A stretch of DNA of 64,000 nt. It comes from Methylibium sp035476815 (GTDB taxonomy: Bacteria; Pseudomonadota; Gammaproteobacteria; Burkholderiales; Burkholderiaceae_C). Below the pieces are notes generated by a model, which was not told where the DNA came from, ran no database searches, and saw only the letters and a program-made list of their open reading frames with translations. Below are positions 26,094-36,242 of this stretch, piece by piece; positions within the stretch are counted from its first letter, which is position 1; each line of letters begins with the position of its first letter. The DNA is taken from assembly GCA_035476815.1 (NCBI GenBank), contig DATILD010000103.1, forward strand, positions 1 to 64,000. The letters run 5' to 3'. The position numbers and the translations under genes are program-made.

Positions 26094-27503
26094 TCACGCG
26101 CCCCCTCCCAACAGCTCGACGACCTTCACAGGCACCGCACCGATCGAGCCCGCGCCCATCACGATCACCACATCCCCGTCCCGCACGTTGTCCGCCACCG
26201 CCTGCGGCATCCCCGCGATGTCGTCGACGAACACCGGCTCCACCTTGCCGGCCACGCGCAGCGCACGCGCCAGCGCCCGCCCGTCGGCGGCGACGATCGG
26301 CGCCTCGCCGGCGGCATAGACCTCGGCCAGCAGCACCGCGTCGGCCGTGCCCATGACCTTGACGAAGTCCTCGAAGCAGTCGCGCGTGCGGGTGTAGCGG
26401 TGCGGCTGGAAGGCGATCACGAGACGGCGGCCCGGGAAGGCGCCGCGCGCCGCGGCGATCACCGCCGCCATCTCGACCGGGTGGTGGCCGTAGTCGTCGA
26501 TCAGCGTGAACGTGCCGCCGGTCGGTGCCGCCAGCTCGCCGTGGCGCTGGAAGCGGCGGCCGACGCCGGCGAAGGACGCGAGCGCCTTCTGCAGCGGCGC
26601 ATCGGGCAGCTCGAGCTCGGCCGCCACCGCGATCACCGCCAGCGCGTTGAGCACGTTGTGCTCGCCGGGCAGGTTCAGCGTCACGTCCAGGTCGGGCATC
26701 ACCACGCCGTTGCGGCGCTGCGCGGTGAAGCGCATCTGCCCGCCCGGCAGCGCCTGCACGTCGACCGCGCGGATCTGCGTGTCGGCGCCGAAGCCGTAGC
26801 TGACCACCGGGCGCGAGACCATCGGGATGATCGAGCGCACGCCGGGGTCGTCGCCGCAGACGATCGCGGCGCCGTAGAAGGGCATGCGGTGGATGAACTC
26901 GACGAACGCGGCCTTCAGCTTGGCGAAGTCGTGGCCGTAGGTGTCCATGTGGTCGGCGTCGATGTTGGTCACGACGCTGAGCACCGGCATCAGGTTCAGG
27001 AACGAGGCATCGCTCTCGTCGGCCTCGACGACGATGTAGTCGCCGACGCCGAGCCGCGAGTTGGCGCCGGCGCTGTTGAGCCGGCCGCCGATCACGAAGG
27101 TCGGGTCCAGCCCGGCCTCGGCCAGCATGCTGGCGACCAGCGAGGTGGTCGTCGTCTTGCCATGCGTGCCGGCGATCGCGATGCCGCGCTTCAGCCGCAT
27201 CAGCTCGGCCAGCATGACCGCGCGCGGCACGACCGGGATGCGCTGGCTACGCGCGGCGATGACCTCGGGGTTGTCGCCCTTCACCGCGGTCGAGGTGACC
27301 ACCGCCTCGGCGCCGGCGATGTGCGCGGCCTCGTGGCCGATCGCCACAAAGATGCCGAGCGAGGCGAGCCGGCGCGTGGTGGCGCTGTCGCTCTGGTCGG
27401 AGCCCGAGACGGTGTAGCCGAGGTTGTGCAGGATCTCGGCGATGCCGCTCATCCCGGCGCCGCCGATGCCGACAAAGTGAATATGCTTGACCGCGTGTTT
27501 CAT
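26094..27503 (-). CDS. murC: UDP-N-acetylmuramate--L-alanine ligase
   Basis: Cytoplasmic Mur ligase adding L-Ala to UDP-MurNAc. The 469 residues have the N-terminal HFVGIGGAGMSGIAE, the P-loop IAGTHGKTTTTSL, VVEADESDASF and the C-terminal YGHHPVEMAA and FQPHRYTRT motifs specific to MurC. The ATG overlaps the murG stop (ATGA). Confidence 0.98.
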   Translation of the reverse strand: MKHAVKHIHFVGIGGAGMSGIAEILHNLGYTVSGSDQSDSATTRRLASLGIFVAIGHEAAHIAGAEAVVTSTAVKGDNPEVIAARSQRIPVVPRAVMLAELMRLKRGIAIAGTHGKTTTTSLVASMLAEAGLDPTFVIGGRLNSAGANSRLGVGDYIVVEADESDASFLNLMPVLSVVTNIDADHMDTYGHDFAKLKAAFVEFIHRMPFYGAAIVCGDDPGVRSIIPMVSRPVVSYGFGADTQIRAVDVQALPGGQMRFTAQRRNGVVMPDLDVTLNLPGEHNVLNALAVIAVAAELELPDAPLQKALASFAGVGRRFQRHGELAAPTGGTFTLIDDYGHHPVEMAAVIAAARGAFPGRRLVIAFQPHRYTRTRDCFEDFVKVMGTADAVLLAEVYAAGEAPIVAADGRALARALRVAGKVEPVFVDDIAGMPQAVADNVRDGDVVIVMGAGSIGAVPVKVVELLGGGA

Positions 27504-28588
27504 GCAGCCTCCTTCACGAGGCGTTCGATTTCATCTGCGACCCGCGCCGCGGCCCGCGGCCGGCTCAGCGCGCGGGCCTTCTCGGCCATCGCGAGCAGCT
27601 TGGCGCGGTCCAGCGACTTCAGCGTGTCGGCCAGGGCCTGCGGGTTCAGTTCGGCCTGCGGCAGGTGGATCGCCGCGCCGTGCTGGGCCAGGTGCAGCGC
27701 GTTGTCGCGCTGGTGCGAGGTGGTGCTGACGATCAGCGGCACCAGCACGCTGGGCACGCCGGCCGCGCACAGCTCGCTGACCGTCACCGCGCCGGCGCGG
27801 CAGACCACCAGGTCGCAATGCGCGAGGCGCGCCGCCATGTCGTCGATGAAGGCCAGCACCTCGACGCCCTGCTGCAGCCCGACCAGCGCGTAGGCCGCCT
27901 TGACCGCGTCGCGGTTCAGCGCGCCGGTCTGGTGGATCACCAGCGGGCGCTCGCTCGCTTCCATCAGCGCCAGCGCCTGCGGCAGCGTCTCGTTGAGCAC
28001 CCGCGCGCCCAGGCTGCCGCCGACCACCAGCAGGCGCAGCGGCCCCTCGCGGCCGGCGTAGCGCTCGGCCGGCGCCGGCAGCGACTCGATCTCGGCGCGC
28101 ACCGGGTTGCCGGTGACGATGCCCTGCTTGGTCGTCGCCGCGGCGGCGCCATCGAAGCCGAAGGCGATGCGGTCGGCCACCGGCTTGAGCGCACGGTTGC
28201 TCATCAGCAGCGCGGCGTCGGCGTTGACCAGCACCAGTGGCTTGCCGAGCAGCGAGGCCATCAGCCCGCCCGGGAAGCAGACATAGCCACCCATGCCGAG
28301 CACCGCGGTGGTGGCGCGCCGGCGCAGGATGCGGATGCACTCCGCAAAGGCGCCGAGCAGCCGGAAGCCGCCGGTCAGCGTGTGCAGCAGGCCCTTGCCG
28401 CGCAGGCCGCTGAAGGCGATGGTGTCGAGCGGGATGCCGCTGGGCGGCACCAGCCTGTTCTCCATGCCGGTGGTCGTGCCCAGCCAGCTGACGGTCCAGC
28501 CGCGGTGCTGCATCTCCTGCGCGACGGCGAGGCCGGGGATGATGTGGCCGCCGGTGCCGGCGGCCATGACGACGAGGTGGCGCGTCAT
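27500..28588 (-). CDS. murG: UDP-N-acetylglucosamine transferase MurG
   Basis: Peripheral inner-membrane glycosyltransferase converting lipid I to lipid II. The 362 residues include MAAGTGGHIIPGLAVA (N-domain glycine loop), GMGGYVCFPGGL, VVGGSLGARVLNE and the donor-site RAGAVTVSELCAAGVPS. The gene is preceded by a 364-bp gap holding repeat copy 2. Confidence 0.98.
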   Translation of the reverse strand: MTRHLVVMAAGTGGHIIPGLAVAQEMQHRGWTVSWLGTTTGMENRLVPPSGIPLDTIAFSGLRGKGLLHTLTGGFRLLGAFAECIRILRRRATTAVLGMGGYVCFPGGLMASLLGKPLVLVNADAALLMSNRALKPVADRIAFGFDGAAAATTKQGIVTGNPVRAEIESLPAPAERYAGREGPLRLLVVGGSLGARVLNETLPQALALMEASERPLVIHQTGALNRDAVKAAYALVGLQQGVEVLAFIDDMAARLAHCDLVVCRAGAVTVSELCAAGVPSVLVPLIVSTTSHQRDNALHLAQHGAAIHLPQAELNPQALADTLKSLDRAKLLAMAEKARALSRPRAAARVADEIERLVKEAA

Positions 28589-28616
28589 TGGGTGTCTCCC
28601 GCGGACACCCGGGAGG

Positions 28617-28926
28617 GCGCGCCGGGTCTCGCCCCGGCAGGGCGAGTCACTTTGGTGGCCGCGTCACTTCGCTGCGCGAAGTGAGCGTCCCCCCGCTTCG
28701 CGAGCATTTGCTGGCCCAAATGAAAGTAACCAAAGCAAAGGGCCTGAACCGCATTTGGCTCGATCACTTGCCTAGAGGGCTCGGTTGTGGTGAGTCGGTG
28801 ATCTCCACCGGCCGAGCGTTCTATGCAGACAAGATGGACAGATCGTGTTGGGCTCTTTTCTTTGGTGACTTTCTTTTGAGCCAGCAAAAGAAAGTTACCC
28901 GCCCGCCGGGGCGGAATCCCGGCGCG
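28617..28926. repeat. Intergenic hairpin-rich repeat, copy 2 (murG-ftsW gap)
   Basis: The core (28741-28855) matches copy 1 in the same orientation with few differences. The right arm (CTTTGGTGACTTTCTTTTG onward) is nearly the exact reverse complement of the left arm of copy 1, and the left end matches the right arm of copy 1 inverted. An extra segment of about 60 bp with its own palindrome (CACTTCG CTG CGCGAAGTG, about 28665-28684) enlarges the left arm. Confidence 0.9.
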
Positions 28927-28952
28927 GCCCTGCGGGAGGCGAACAAGCAGCA

Positions 28953-30305
28953 TCAAGCCCTCCCCCCTCTCATCAACGACCGATTCTCGACATCCACCCG
29001 CAGCACGATCGCCAACGCAATGCAATTCATCAGGATCGCCGACCCCCCATAGCTCATCAAAGGCAAGGTCAACCCCTTCGTCGGCAGCACCCCAAGATTC
29101 ACCCCCATGTTGATGAAGGCCTGCCCACCCATCCAGATGCCCACACCCTGCGCGACCAGCCCCGAGAACACCCGATCCAGCGCGATCGCCTGCCGGCCGA
29201 TGTGGAACACCCGCCGCGTCAGCCAGAAGAAGGCCGCGATCACCGCGAACACGCCGACGAAGCCGAGCTCCTCGCCGATCACCGCGAGCAGGAAGTCGGT
29301 GTGCGCCTCCGGCAGGTAGTGCAGCTTCTCGACCGACGAGCCCAGCCCCTGGCCGAAGATCTCGCCGCGGCCGAAGGCGATCAGCGAGTGCGAGAGCTGG
29401 TAGGCCTTGCCGAGCGTGTACTTCTCGTCCCAGGGGTCGAGGTAGGCGAAGATGCGCTCGCGCCGCCATTCGCTCAACGTGATCATCAGCACGAAGGCGC
29501 CGAGCAGCAGCGTCGTGATCAGCAGGAACATCCGGCCGTTGACGCCGCCGAGGAACAGGATGCCCATCGCGATCGCCGCGATGACCATGAAGGCGCCCAT
29601 GTCCGGCTCGGCCAGCAGCAGCACCCCCAGCAGCACGACGGCCACGCCCATCGGCGTGACGGCGCGCCAGAAGTTCTCCTTGATGTCCATCTTGCGCACC
29701 ATGTAGTCGGCGGCGTAGAGGGCGATCGCGAGCTTGGCCAGCTCGCTGGGCTGGAAGTTCATGACGCCCAGCGGGATCCAGCGCCGCGCGCCGTTGACGC
29801 CCTTGCCGATGCCGGGGATCAGCACGAACACCAGCATCACCAGCGACACGATGAACAGCAGCGGCGCGTACTTCTCCCACACGCTCATCGGCACCCGCAG
29901 CGTGACGGCCGCGGCCACCGCGGCGATCGCGATCGCGAACACATGGCGCGACAGGAAATGCGTCGGCTGGTAGCGCGCGAAACGCGGGCTGTCGGGCAGC
30001 GCGACCGAGGCCGAATAGACCATCACCAGGCCGAGCGCGAGCAGGGCCACGACGACCCACACCATCGCCTGGTCGAAGCCGAGCAGGCGGGCCGGCTGGC
30101 CGGACGACACACTGACCCAGTCGCGGATCGGCAGGCGCTCTGGCGCCCCCGGTCTGCGGAATACCGCAGACCCCCCCCCGAGGGGGTGCGGACCGGCTTG
30201 GGAGCGGCCCGGCGCTCGGCCCGCGCCGCTTCGACGAACCAACAGCGCCGCGACGCGCTCACGCAGGCCGGTGAGGAAGCCGAGGCGGCCCGCGAGCGCG
30301 CTCAT
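28953..30305 (-). CDS. ftsW: Lipid II polymerase FtsW (SEDS family), with repeat-derived N-terminal insert
   Basis: Septal peptidoglycan glycosyltransferase of 450 residues with about ten membrane helices from residue 80 on. SEDS motifs are clear (MNFQPSELAKLA, GKAYQLSHSLIAFGRGEIFGQGLG, LPEAHTDFLLAVIGEELGF, INMGVNLGVLPTKGLTLPLMSYGG). The cytoplasmic N-terminus is unusual: residues about 26-57 are encoded by a GC-rich repeat (30151-30222) that includes a run of nine G on the coding strand. The start ATG overlaps the stop of a 25-codon mini-ORF that in turn overlaps murD. GAAGGG stands 9 nt upstream as a possible ribosome site. Confidence 0.95.
   Translation of the reverse strand: MSALAGRLGFLTGLRERVAALLVRRSGAGRAPGRSQAGPHPLGGGSAVFRRPGAPERLPIRDWVSVSSGQPARLLGFDQAMVWVVVALLALGLVMVYSASVALPDSPRFARYQPTHFLSRHVFAIAIAAVAAAVTLRVPMSVWEKYAPLLFIVSLVMLVFVLIPGIGKGVNGARRWIPLGVMNFQPSELAKLAIALYAADYMVRKMDIKENFWRAVTPMGVAVVLLGVLLLAEPDMGAFMVIAAIAMGILFLGGVNGRMFLLITTLLLGAFVLMITLSEWRRERIFAYLDPWDEKYTLGKAYQLSHSLIAFGRGEIFGQGLGSSVEKLHYLPEAHTDFLLAVIGEELGFVGVFAVIAAFFWLTRRVFHIGRQAIALDRVFSGLVAQGVGIWMGGQAFINMGVNLGVLPTKGLTLPLMSYGGSAILMNCIALAIVLRVDVENRSLMRGGRA
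30151..30222 (+). repeat. GC-rich repeat R1, inside ftsW
   Basis: A member of a four-copy family in this cluster. The shared core here is GACCGGCTTGGGAGCGGCCC followed by GGCGCTCGGCCC (30191-30222). It is preceded by the palindrome GGTCTGCGG-AATA-CCGCAGACC (30151-30172), nine C and AGGGGG. In ftsW it is read in the same frame as repeats R2 and R4 (APGRS/APGRPK). Confidence 0.85.
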
Positions 30306-30379
30306 TGGGACACCCTTCGCCCTGCGGGCTGTCCCGCCAGGCGGGAGGATTCGCACTTGGGGCGGCCCGGCGCGCTCAT
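30302..30379 (-). CDS. 25-codon mini-ORF bridging murD and ftsW (repeat-derived)
   Basis: An open frame of 25 codons starts with an ATG overlapping the murD TGA (ATGA) and ends with a TGA overlapping the ftsW ATG (ATGA). It begins MSAPGRPK and is encoded by repeat R2. A 10-bp direct repeat GCGCGCTCAT (30296-30305 and 30370-30379) flanks the insert like a target-site duplication. Whether the peptide accumulates is unknown; its likely effect is to keep translation coupled across the insertion. Confidence 0.45.
   Translation of the reverse strand: MSAPGRPKCESSRLAGQPAGRRVSQ
30306..30375 (+). repeat. GC-rich repeat R2, murD-ftsW junction
   Basis: A partial member of the family: CACTTGGGGCGGCCCGGCGC matches the core. 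The remainder has the stem GTCCCGCC-AG-GCGGGA and no other similarity to R1, R3 or R4. Confidence 0.75.
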
Positions 30380-32058
30380 GCGACCTCCCCCAGGTCCTGT
30401 GCCAGCGCCTGCACCGCCGCCGCGAACACCTCGGCGCGGTGCGCGTAGTTGCGGAACATGTCGAGGCTGGCACAGGCCGGGCTGAGCAGCAGCGCGTCGC
30501 CCGGCTGGGCCTGCTCGAAGGCCCAGCGGGTGGCGGCCTCGAGGCTGTCGTGGCGGGCCAGCGGCACCGCGCCGGCCAGCACCGCCTCGATGGCGGCCGC
30601 GTCGCGGCCGATCAGCGCGACCGCGCGCGCATGGCGGGCCACCGGCGCGGCCAGCGGCGCGAAGTCCTGGCCCTTGCCGTCGCCGCCGAGGATCACGGCG
30701 AGCTTGGCCGGCGCCTTGTCGGCCCCCAGCCCGTCGAGCGCCGCGACGGTGGCGCCGACGTTGGTGCCCTTGCTGTCGTCGTAGGCCTCGACGCCGCCGA
30801 CGGTGGCGATCCACTCGACGCGGTGCGGCTCGCCACGGTACTCGCGCAGCCCGTGCAGCATCGGTGCCAGCGGGCGGCCGATCGCGGTGGCGAGCGCCAG
30901 CGCGGCGAGCGCGTTGGCGGCGTTGTGGCGGCCGCGGATGCGCAGCGCGTCGGCCGGCATCAACCGGGTCAGGTGCAGCTCCTCCGCGTCGACCACGGCG
31001 GCCTTGCCGCGCTTCGCGGCGGTCTCGTCGACCTCGGCCGCGCGCACCAGCCAGGCCATGCCGTTCTCGACCACCAGGCCGTAGTCGCCCGGGCGGCGCG
31101 GCGCGTCGAGGCCGAAGCGCACGACCTTGCGCTCGCGCAGCTGGGTCCGCGTGCCGCGTCCAGCGGCCTTGATGGTCTGCGGCGGCGGCACCATGGCCTC
31201 GACCTGCGCGTCGTCGCGGTTGACCACCATCGTGCAGCCCCAGGCGTCGGCCGGGCCGTAGATGCGTGCCTTGGCCGCCGCATAGGCCACCATCGAGCCA
31301 TGCCAGTCGAGGTGGTCCTGGGTGACGTTGAGCACCACCGCGGCGTCGGGCACTAAGCCCTGCACGCCGTCGAGCTGGAAGCTGGAAAGCTCCAGCACCC
31401 AGACCTCGGGCAGGTGCTCGAACACCGGCGCGGCGGGCGGCGGCGGGGCGAGCTCGAGCGCGGCGTCGTCCGCGGGCGGCTCGACGGCGGCGCCCTCTTC
31501 TTCATCCACCACCTCGGCCGCGACGACGGGTGCCGGCGCGACGACCGGCGCGACCTCGCCCTCGAGATCGAGCGCGGTCGCCAGCGTCGCCAGCATCGTC
31601 GGCCCGACGTTGCCGGCCACCGCGACGCGCGCGCCGCTGCGCTCGACCAGCTGGCCGCACATCATCGTGGTCGTGGTCTTGCCGTTGGTGCCGGTGATCG
31701 CGATCAGCTTGGGCGCATAGCCGCGCTCGGCCTTCAGCTCGGCCAGCGCCTCGGCGAACAGGCCGAGCTCGCCCTGCACCGGCACGCCGAGCTCGGCCGC
31801 GCGCGCCAGCAGCGGCGCCAGCGCCGCGTCGAGCGGCGACAGGCCGGGGCTTTTCAGCACGCGCTGCACACCATCGAGCAGCGCCGGGTCGAAGCCGACC
31901 GCGCGTGCGACGCCCTCCAGCGCCGCCGCCTGCGGCGGGCTCTCGCGCGAGTCGGCCACGCGCACCGTGGCACCGTGCCACGCGCACCACCGTGCCATCG
32001 CGAGCCCGGAATCGCCGAGGCCCAGCACGAGGACGGTCTGACCCTGCAGCGTCTTCAT
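30376..32058 (-). CDS. murD: UDP-N-acetylmuramoylalanine--D-glutamate ligase, with central low-complexity insert
   Basis: Mur ligase adding D-Glu. LVLGLGDSGLAMARW, the P-loop ITGTNGKTTTTMM, WVLELSSFQLD, VLNVTQDHLDWHG and YDDSKGTNVGATVAAL are diagnostic. The 560 residues are about 120 longer than E. coli MurD. A roughly 45-residue Pro/Ala/acidic insert (about 165-214) separates the P-loop strand from the LELSSFQL motif, and a second basic insertion lies about 295-330. Both lie in the central domain and leave the motifs intact. The start ATG overlaps the mraY stop (ATGA). Confidence 0.96.
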   Translation of the reverse strand: MKTLQGQTVLVLGLGDSGLAMARWCAWHGATVRVADSRESPPQAAALEGVARAVGFDPALLDGVQRVLKSPGLSPLDAALAPLLARAAELGVPVQGELGLFAEALAELKAERGYAPKLIAITGTNGKTTTTMMCGQLVERSGARVAVAGNVGPTMLATLATALDLEGEVAPVVAPAPVVAAEVVDEEEGAAVEPPADDAALELAPPPPAAPVFEHLPEVWVLELSSFQLDGVQGLVPDAAVVLNVTQDHLDWHGSMVAYAAAKARIYGPADAWGCTMVVNRDDAQVEAMVPPPQTIKAAGRGTRTQLRERKVVRFGLDAPRRPGDYGLVVENGMAWLVRAAEVDETAAKRGKAAVVDAEELHLTRLMPADALRIRGRHNAANALAALALATAIGRPLAPMLHGLREYRGEPHRVEWIATVGGVEAYDDSKGTNVGATVAALDGLGADKAPAKLAVILGGDGKGQDFAPLAAPVARHARAVALIGRDAAAIEAVLAGAVPLARHDSLEAATRWAFEQAQPGDALLLSPACASLDMFRNYAHRAEVFAAAVQALAQDLGEVA

Positions 32059-33236
32059 CGCAGCTTCAGCGTCGACAGGCCGACCAGGCACAGCAGCATC
32101 GTGATGATCCAGAAACGGATCACCACCTGCGTCTCCTTCCAGCCGACCTTCTCGTAATGGTGGTGCAGCGGCGCCATCAGCAAGATGCGCTGGCCGGTGC
32201 CGGTGCGCCAGCGCGTCCACTTGAACCAGGCCACCTGGGCCATCACCGACAGCGCCTCGACGACGAAGATGCCACCCATCAGCGCCAGCACGATCTCCTG
32301 GCGCACGATGACGGCGATGGTGCCGAGCGCGCCGCCGAGTGCCAGCGCGCCGACGTCGCCCATGAAGACCTGCGCCGGGTGGGCGTTGAACCACAGGAAG
32401 GCCAGCCCGGCGCCGGCCATCGCGGCGCAGAAGATCATCAGCTCGCCGGCGCCCGGGATGTGCGGCAGCAGCAGGTAGTTGGCGAACACCGAGTTGCCGG
32501 TCACGTAGGCGAAGATGCCCAGCGCCGAGCCCACCATCACCACCGGCATGATCGCCAGGCCGTCCAGGCCGTCGGTCAGGTTGACCGCGTTGCTGGTGCC
32601 GACGATGACGATGTAGGTGAGGATGATGAAGCCGGCCACGCCGAGCGGGTAGCTCACCGTCTTGAAGAAGGGCACGATCAGGTCGGCGCGGTTCGGCAGC
32701 GGGGTCTGGAAGCCGCTGGTGATCCAGTTGATGAAGAGCTCGGCGACCCGCGCGTTCGAGGTCTCGGCGACGCTGAAGGCGAGGTAGAAGGCCGCGATCA
32801 GGCCGATCACCGACTGCCAGAAGTACTTCTCGCGCGAGCGCATGCCCTCGGGGTTCTTGTCGACCACCTTGCGCCAGTCGTCGACCCAGCCGATCGCGCC
32901 GAAGCCGAAGGTCACGATCATCACGATCCAGACGAAGCGGTTGGTCCAGTCGAACCACAGCAGCGTCGACAGCGCGATCGCCAGCAGGACCAGCGCGCCG
33001 CCCATCGTCGGCGTGCCCTGCTTGACCATGTGGCCGGCGACGCCGTACTCGCGGATCGGCTGGCCGATCTTGAGCTCGGCCAGGCGCCGGATCACGTAGG
33101 GGCCGAGCGCCAGCCCGAGCAGCAGCGCCGTCATCGCCGCCATCACCGCGCGGAAGGTCAGGTACTGGAACACGCGCAGGAAGCCGAACTGCTCCGGATT
33201 GAGCTGCTGCAGCCATTGCGCCAGGCTGATCAGCAT
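32055..33236 (-). CDS. mraY: Phospho-N-acetylmuramoyl-pentapeptide transferase
   Basis: Polytopic inner-membrane enzyme making lipid I from UDP-MurNAc-pentapeptide and undecaprenyl phosphate. The 393 residues have ten hydrophobic segments with KQGTPTMGG, FGAIGWVDDWRK, NAVNLTDGLDGLA, VFMGDVGALALGG and MAPLHHHYEKVGW. GGGGAGG stands 4 nt before the ATG. It is separated from murF by a 13-codon mini-ORF. Confidence 0.98.
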   Translation of the reverse strand: MLISLAQWLQQLNPEQFGFLRVFQYLTFRAVMAAMTALLLGLALGPYVIRRLAELKIGQPIREYGVAGHMVKQGTPTMGGALVLLAIALSTLLWFDWTNRFVWIVMIVTFGFGAIGWVDDWRKVVDKNPEGMRSREKYFWQSVIGLIAAFYLAFSVAETSNARVAELFINWITSGFQTPLPNRADLIVPFFKTVSYPLGVAGFIILTYIVIVGTSNAVNLTDGLDGLAIMPVVMVGSALGIFAYVTGNSVFANYLLLPHIPGAGELMIFCAAMAGAGLAFLWFNAHPAQVFMGDVGALALGGALGTIAVIVRQEIVLALMGGIFVVEALSVMAQVAWFKWTRWRTGTGQRILLMAPLHHHYEKVGWKETQVVIRFWIITMLLCLVGLSTLKLR

Positions 33237-33271
33237 GGCGCCTCCCCATTCCGCGCGAGCGTGGTCAGCAT
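33230..33271 (-). CDS. 13-codon mini-ORF bridging murF and mraY
   Basis: A short frame (MLTTLARNGEAPC) opens within the murF stop and closes within the mraY start. The 8-bp sequence CATGCTGA occurs at both ends. This looks like a duplication of an ancestral murF/mraY overlap, with the spacer now supplying GGGGAGG for mraY. Expression is unproven. Confidence 0.3.
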   Translation of the reverse strand: MLTTLARNGEAPC

Positions 33272-34652
33272 GACGAACCCTCCGACGCGGCGCGCGCCTG
33301 CAGCGCGGCGACCACCTGTTCCATCTTCATGAAGCGCGAACCCTTGACGACGATGGCCGCGGCCGGCGGCGCCTCGGACACCCCGGCGGCCAGCGCGGCC
33401 GCGTCGGCGAAGCGACGGGCGTCGGGGCCGTAGGCGGCGGCGGCCGCCTCGCAGGCCGCACCGGCGGTCCACAGCGCGTCGACGCCGCGTTCGCGCGCAT
33501 AGGCACCGACCTCGGCGTGGAAGGCCGGCCCCTGGTCGCCGACCTCGCCCATGTCGCCCAGCACCAGCCAGCGCGGGCCGGGCAGCGAGGCCAGCACGTC
33601 GATCGCCGCACGCACCGAGTCGGGGTTGGCGTTGTAGCTGTCGTCGATCAGCGTCACGGCCTGGCCACCGAGCACCAGCGGCTTGACCTGCGAGCGGCCC
33701 TTGACCGGCTCGAAGGCGCCGAGCCCCCGCGCGATCGCGCTCAGCGGGCAGCCGGCCGCCAGCGCGCAGGCGGTGGCGGCCAGCGCGTTCTTGACGTTGT
33801 GCAGGCCGGCCGCGCGCAGCGCGATCGCGGTCGCGCCGGCCGGCGTGTGCAGCACCGCGGCCCAGTGGTCGCCACTCCACACCGCCTCGACATGCAGGTC
33901 GGCGCGCACCTCGCCGTCGAGCGCGAAGGTGAGTGTCGGTCGCGTGCCGGCGAGCGCACGCCAGACCGGCGTCTGCGCCTCGTCGGCCGGGAACACCGCG
34001 GTGCCGGTCGGGCCCAGCGCCTCGATCACGGCACCGTTCTCGTAGGCCACCGCCTCGACCGAGGCCATGAACTCCTGGTGCTCGCGCTGCGCGTTGTTGA
34101 CCAGTGCGACCGTCGGCGCGGCCAGCCGCGCGAGCTGGGCGATCTCGCCCGGGTGGTTCATGCCCAGCTCGACCACCGCCGCGCGGTGCCGCTCGGGGCG
34201 CAGCCGCAGCAGCGTCAGCGGCACGCCGATGTCGTTGTTGAAATTGCCCTGGGTCGCCAGCGCCGCCTCGCCCAGCCAGGCGCGCAGGACGCTCGCGATC
34301 ATCTGCGTGACCGTGGTCTTGCCGTTGCTGCCGGTGACGGCGATCAGCGGCAGGTCGATGCGGGCGCGCCAGGCGGCGCCCAGCGCCGCGAGCGCGGCGC
34401 GCGTGTCGGCCACCTGCAGGCCCGCCAGGCCGGCCTCGGCCAGACCGTGGGCCGCGATCGCCGCCACCGCGCCGGCGGCCCGGGCCTGCGGCAGGAAGTC
34501 ATGCGCATCGAAGCGCTCGCCCTGCAGCGCGACGAACAGATCGCCGGGCTGCAGCGTGCGGGTGTCGCTGTGGACGCGCCCGATCACGGTCGCACCGTCG
34601 CCGACCAGCGTCGAGCCGGGCAGCAGCTGGTGGGCGAGCGCGAGGCTCATCA

Positions 34653-34656
<4 letters not shown>
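33265..34656 (-). CDS. murF: UDP-MurNAc-tripeptide--D-alanyl-D-alanine ligase
   Basis: Adds D-Ala-D-Ala to complete the pentapeptide precursor. The 463 residues show SDTRTLQPGDLFVAL, the P-loop AVTGSNGKTTVTQM, QGNFNNDIGVPLTLL, ELGMNHPGEI and IDDSYNANPDSV, the usual MurF set. Three ATG codons stand in tandem at the start; the first overlaps the murE TGA (ATGA). Confidence 0.97.

Positions 34657-36241
<1,585 letters not shown>

Positions 36242-36242
<1 letters not shown>

Noticed and set aside
25750..26097. A 115-codon frame in the ddlB-murC gap
   Set aside because: It is translated from the intergenic hairpin repeat. A similar peptide appears from the second copy, which is why such frames get annotated as conserved hypotheticals.
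28588..29052. A 154-codon plus-strand frame across the murG-ftsW gap
   Set aside because: It consists of repeat sequence plus the antisense of the ftsW 3' end.
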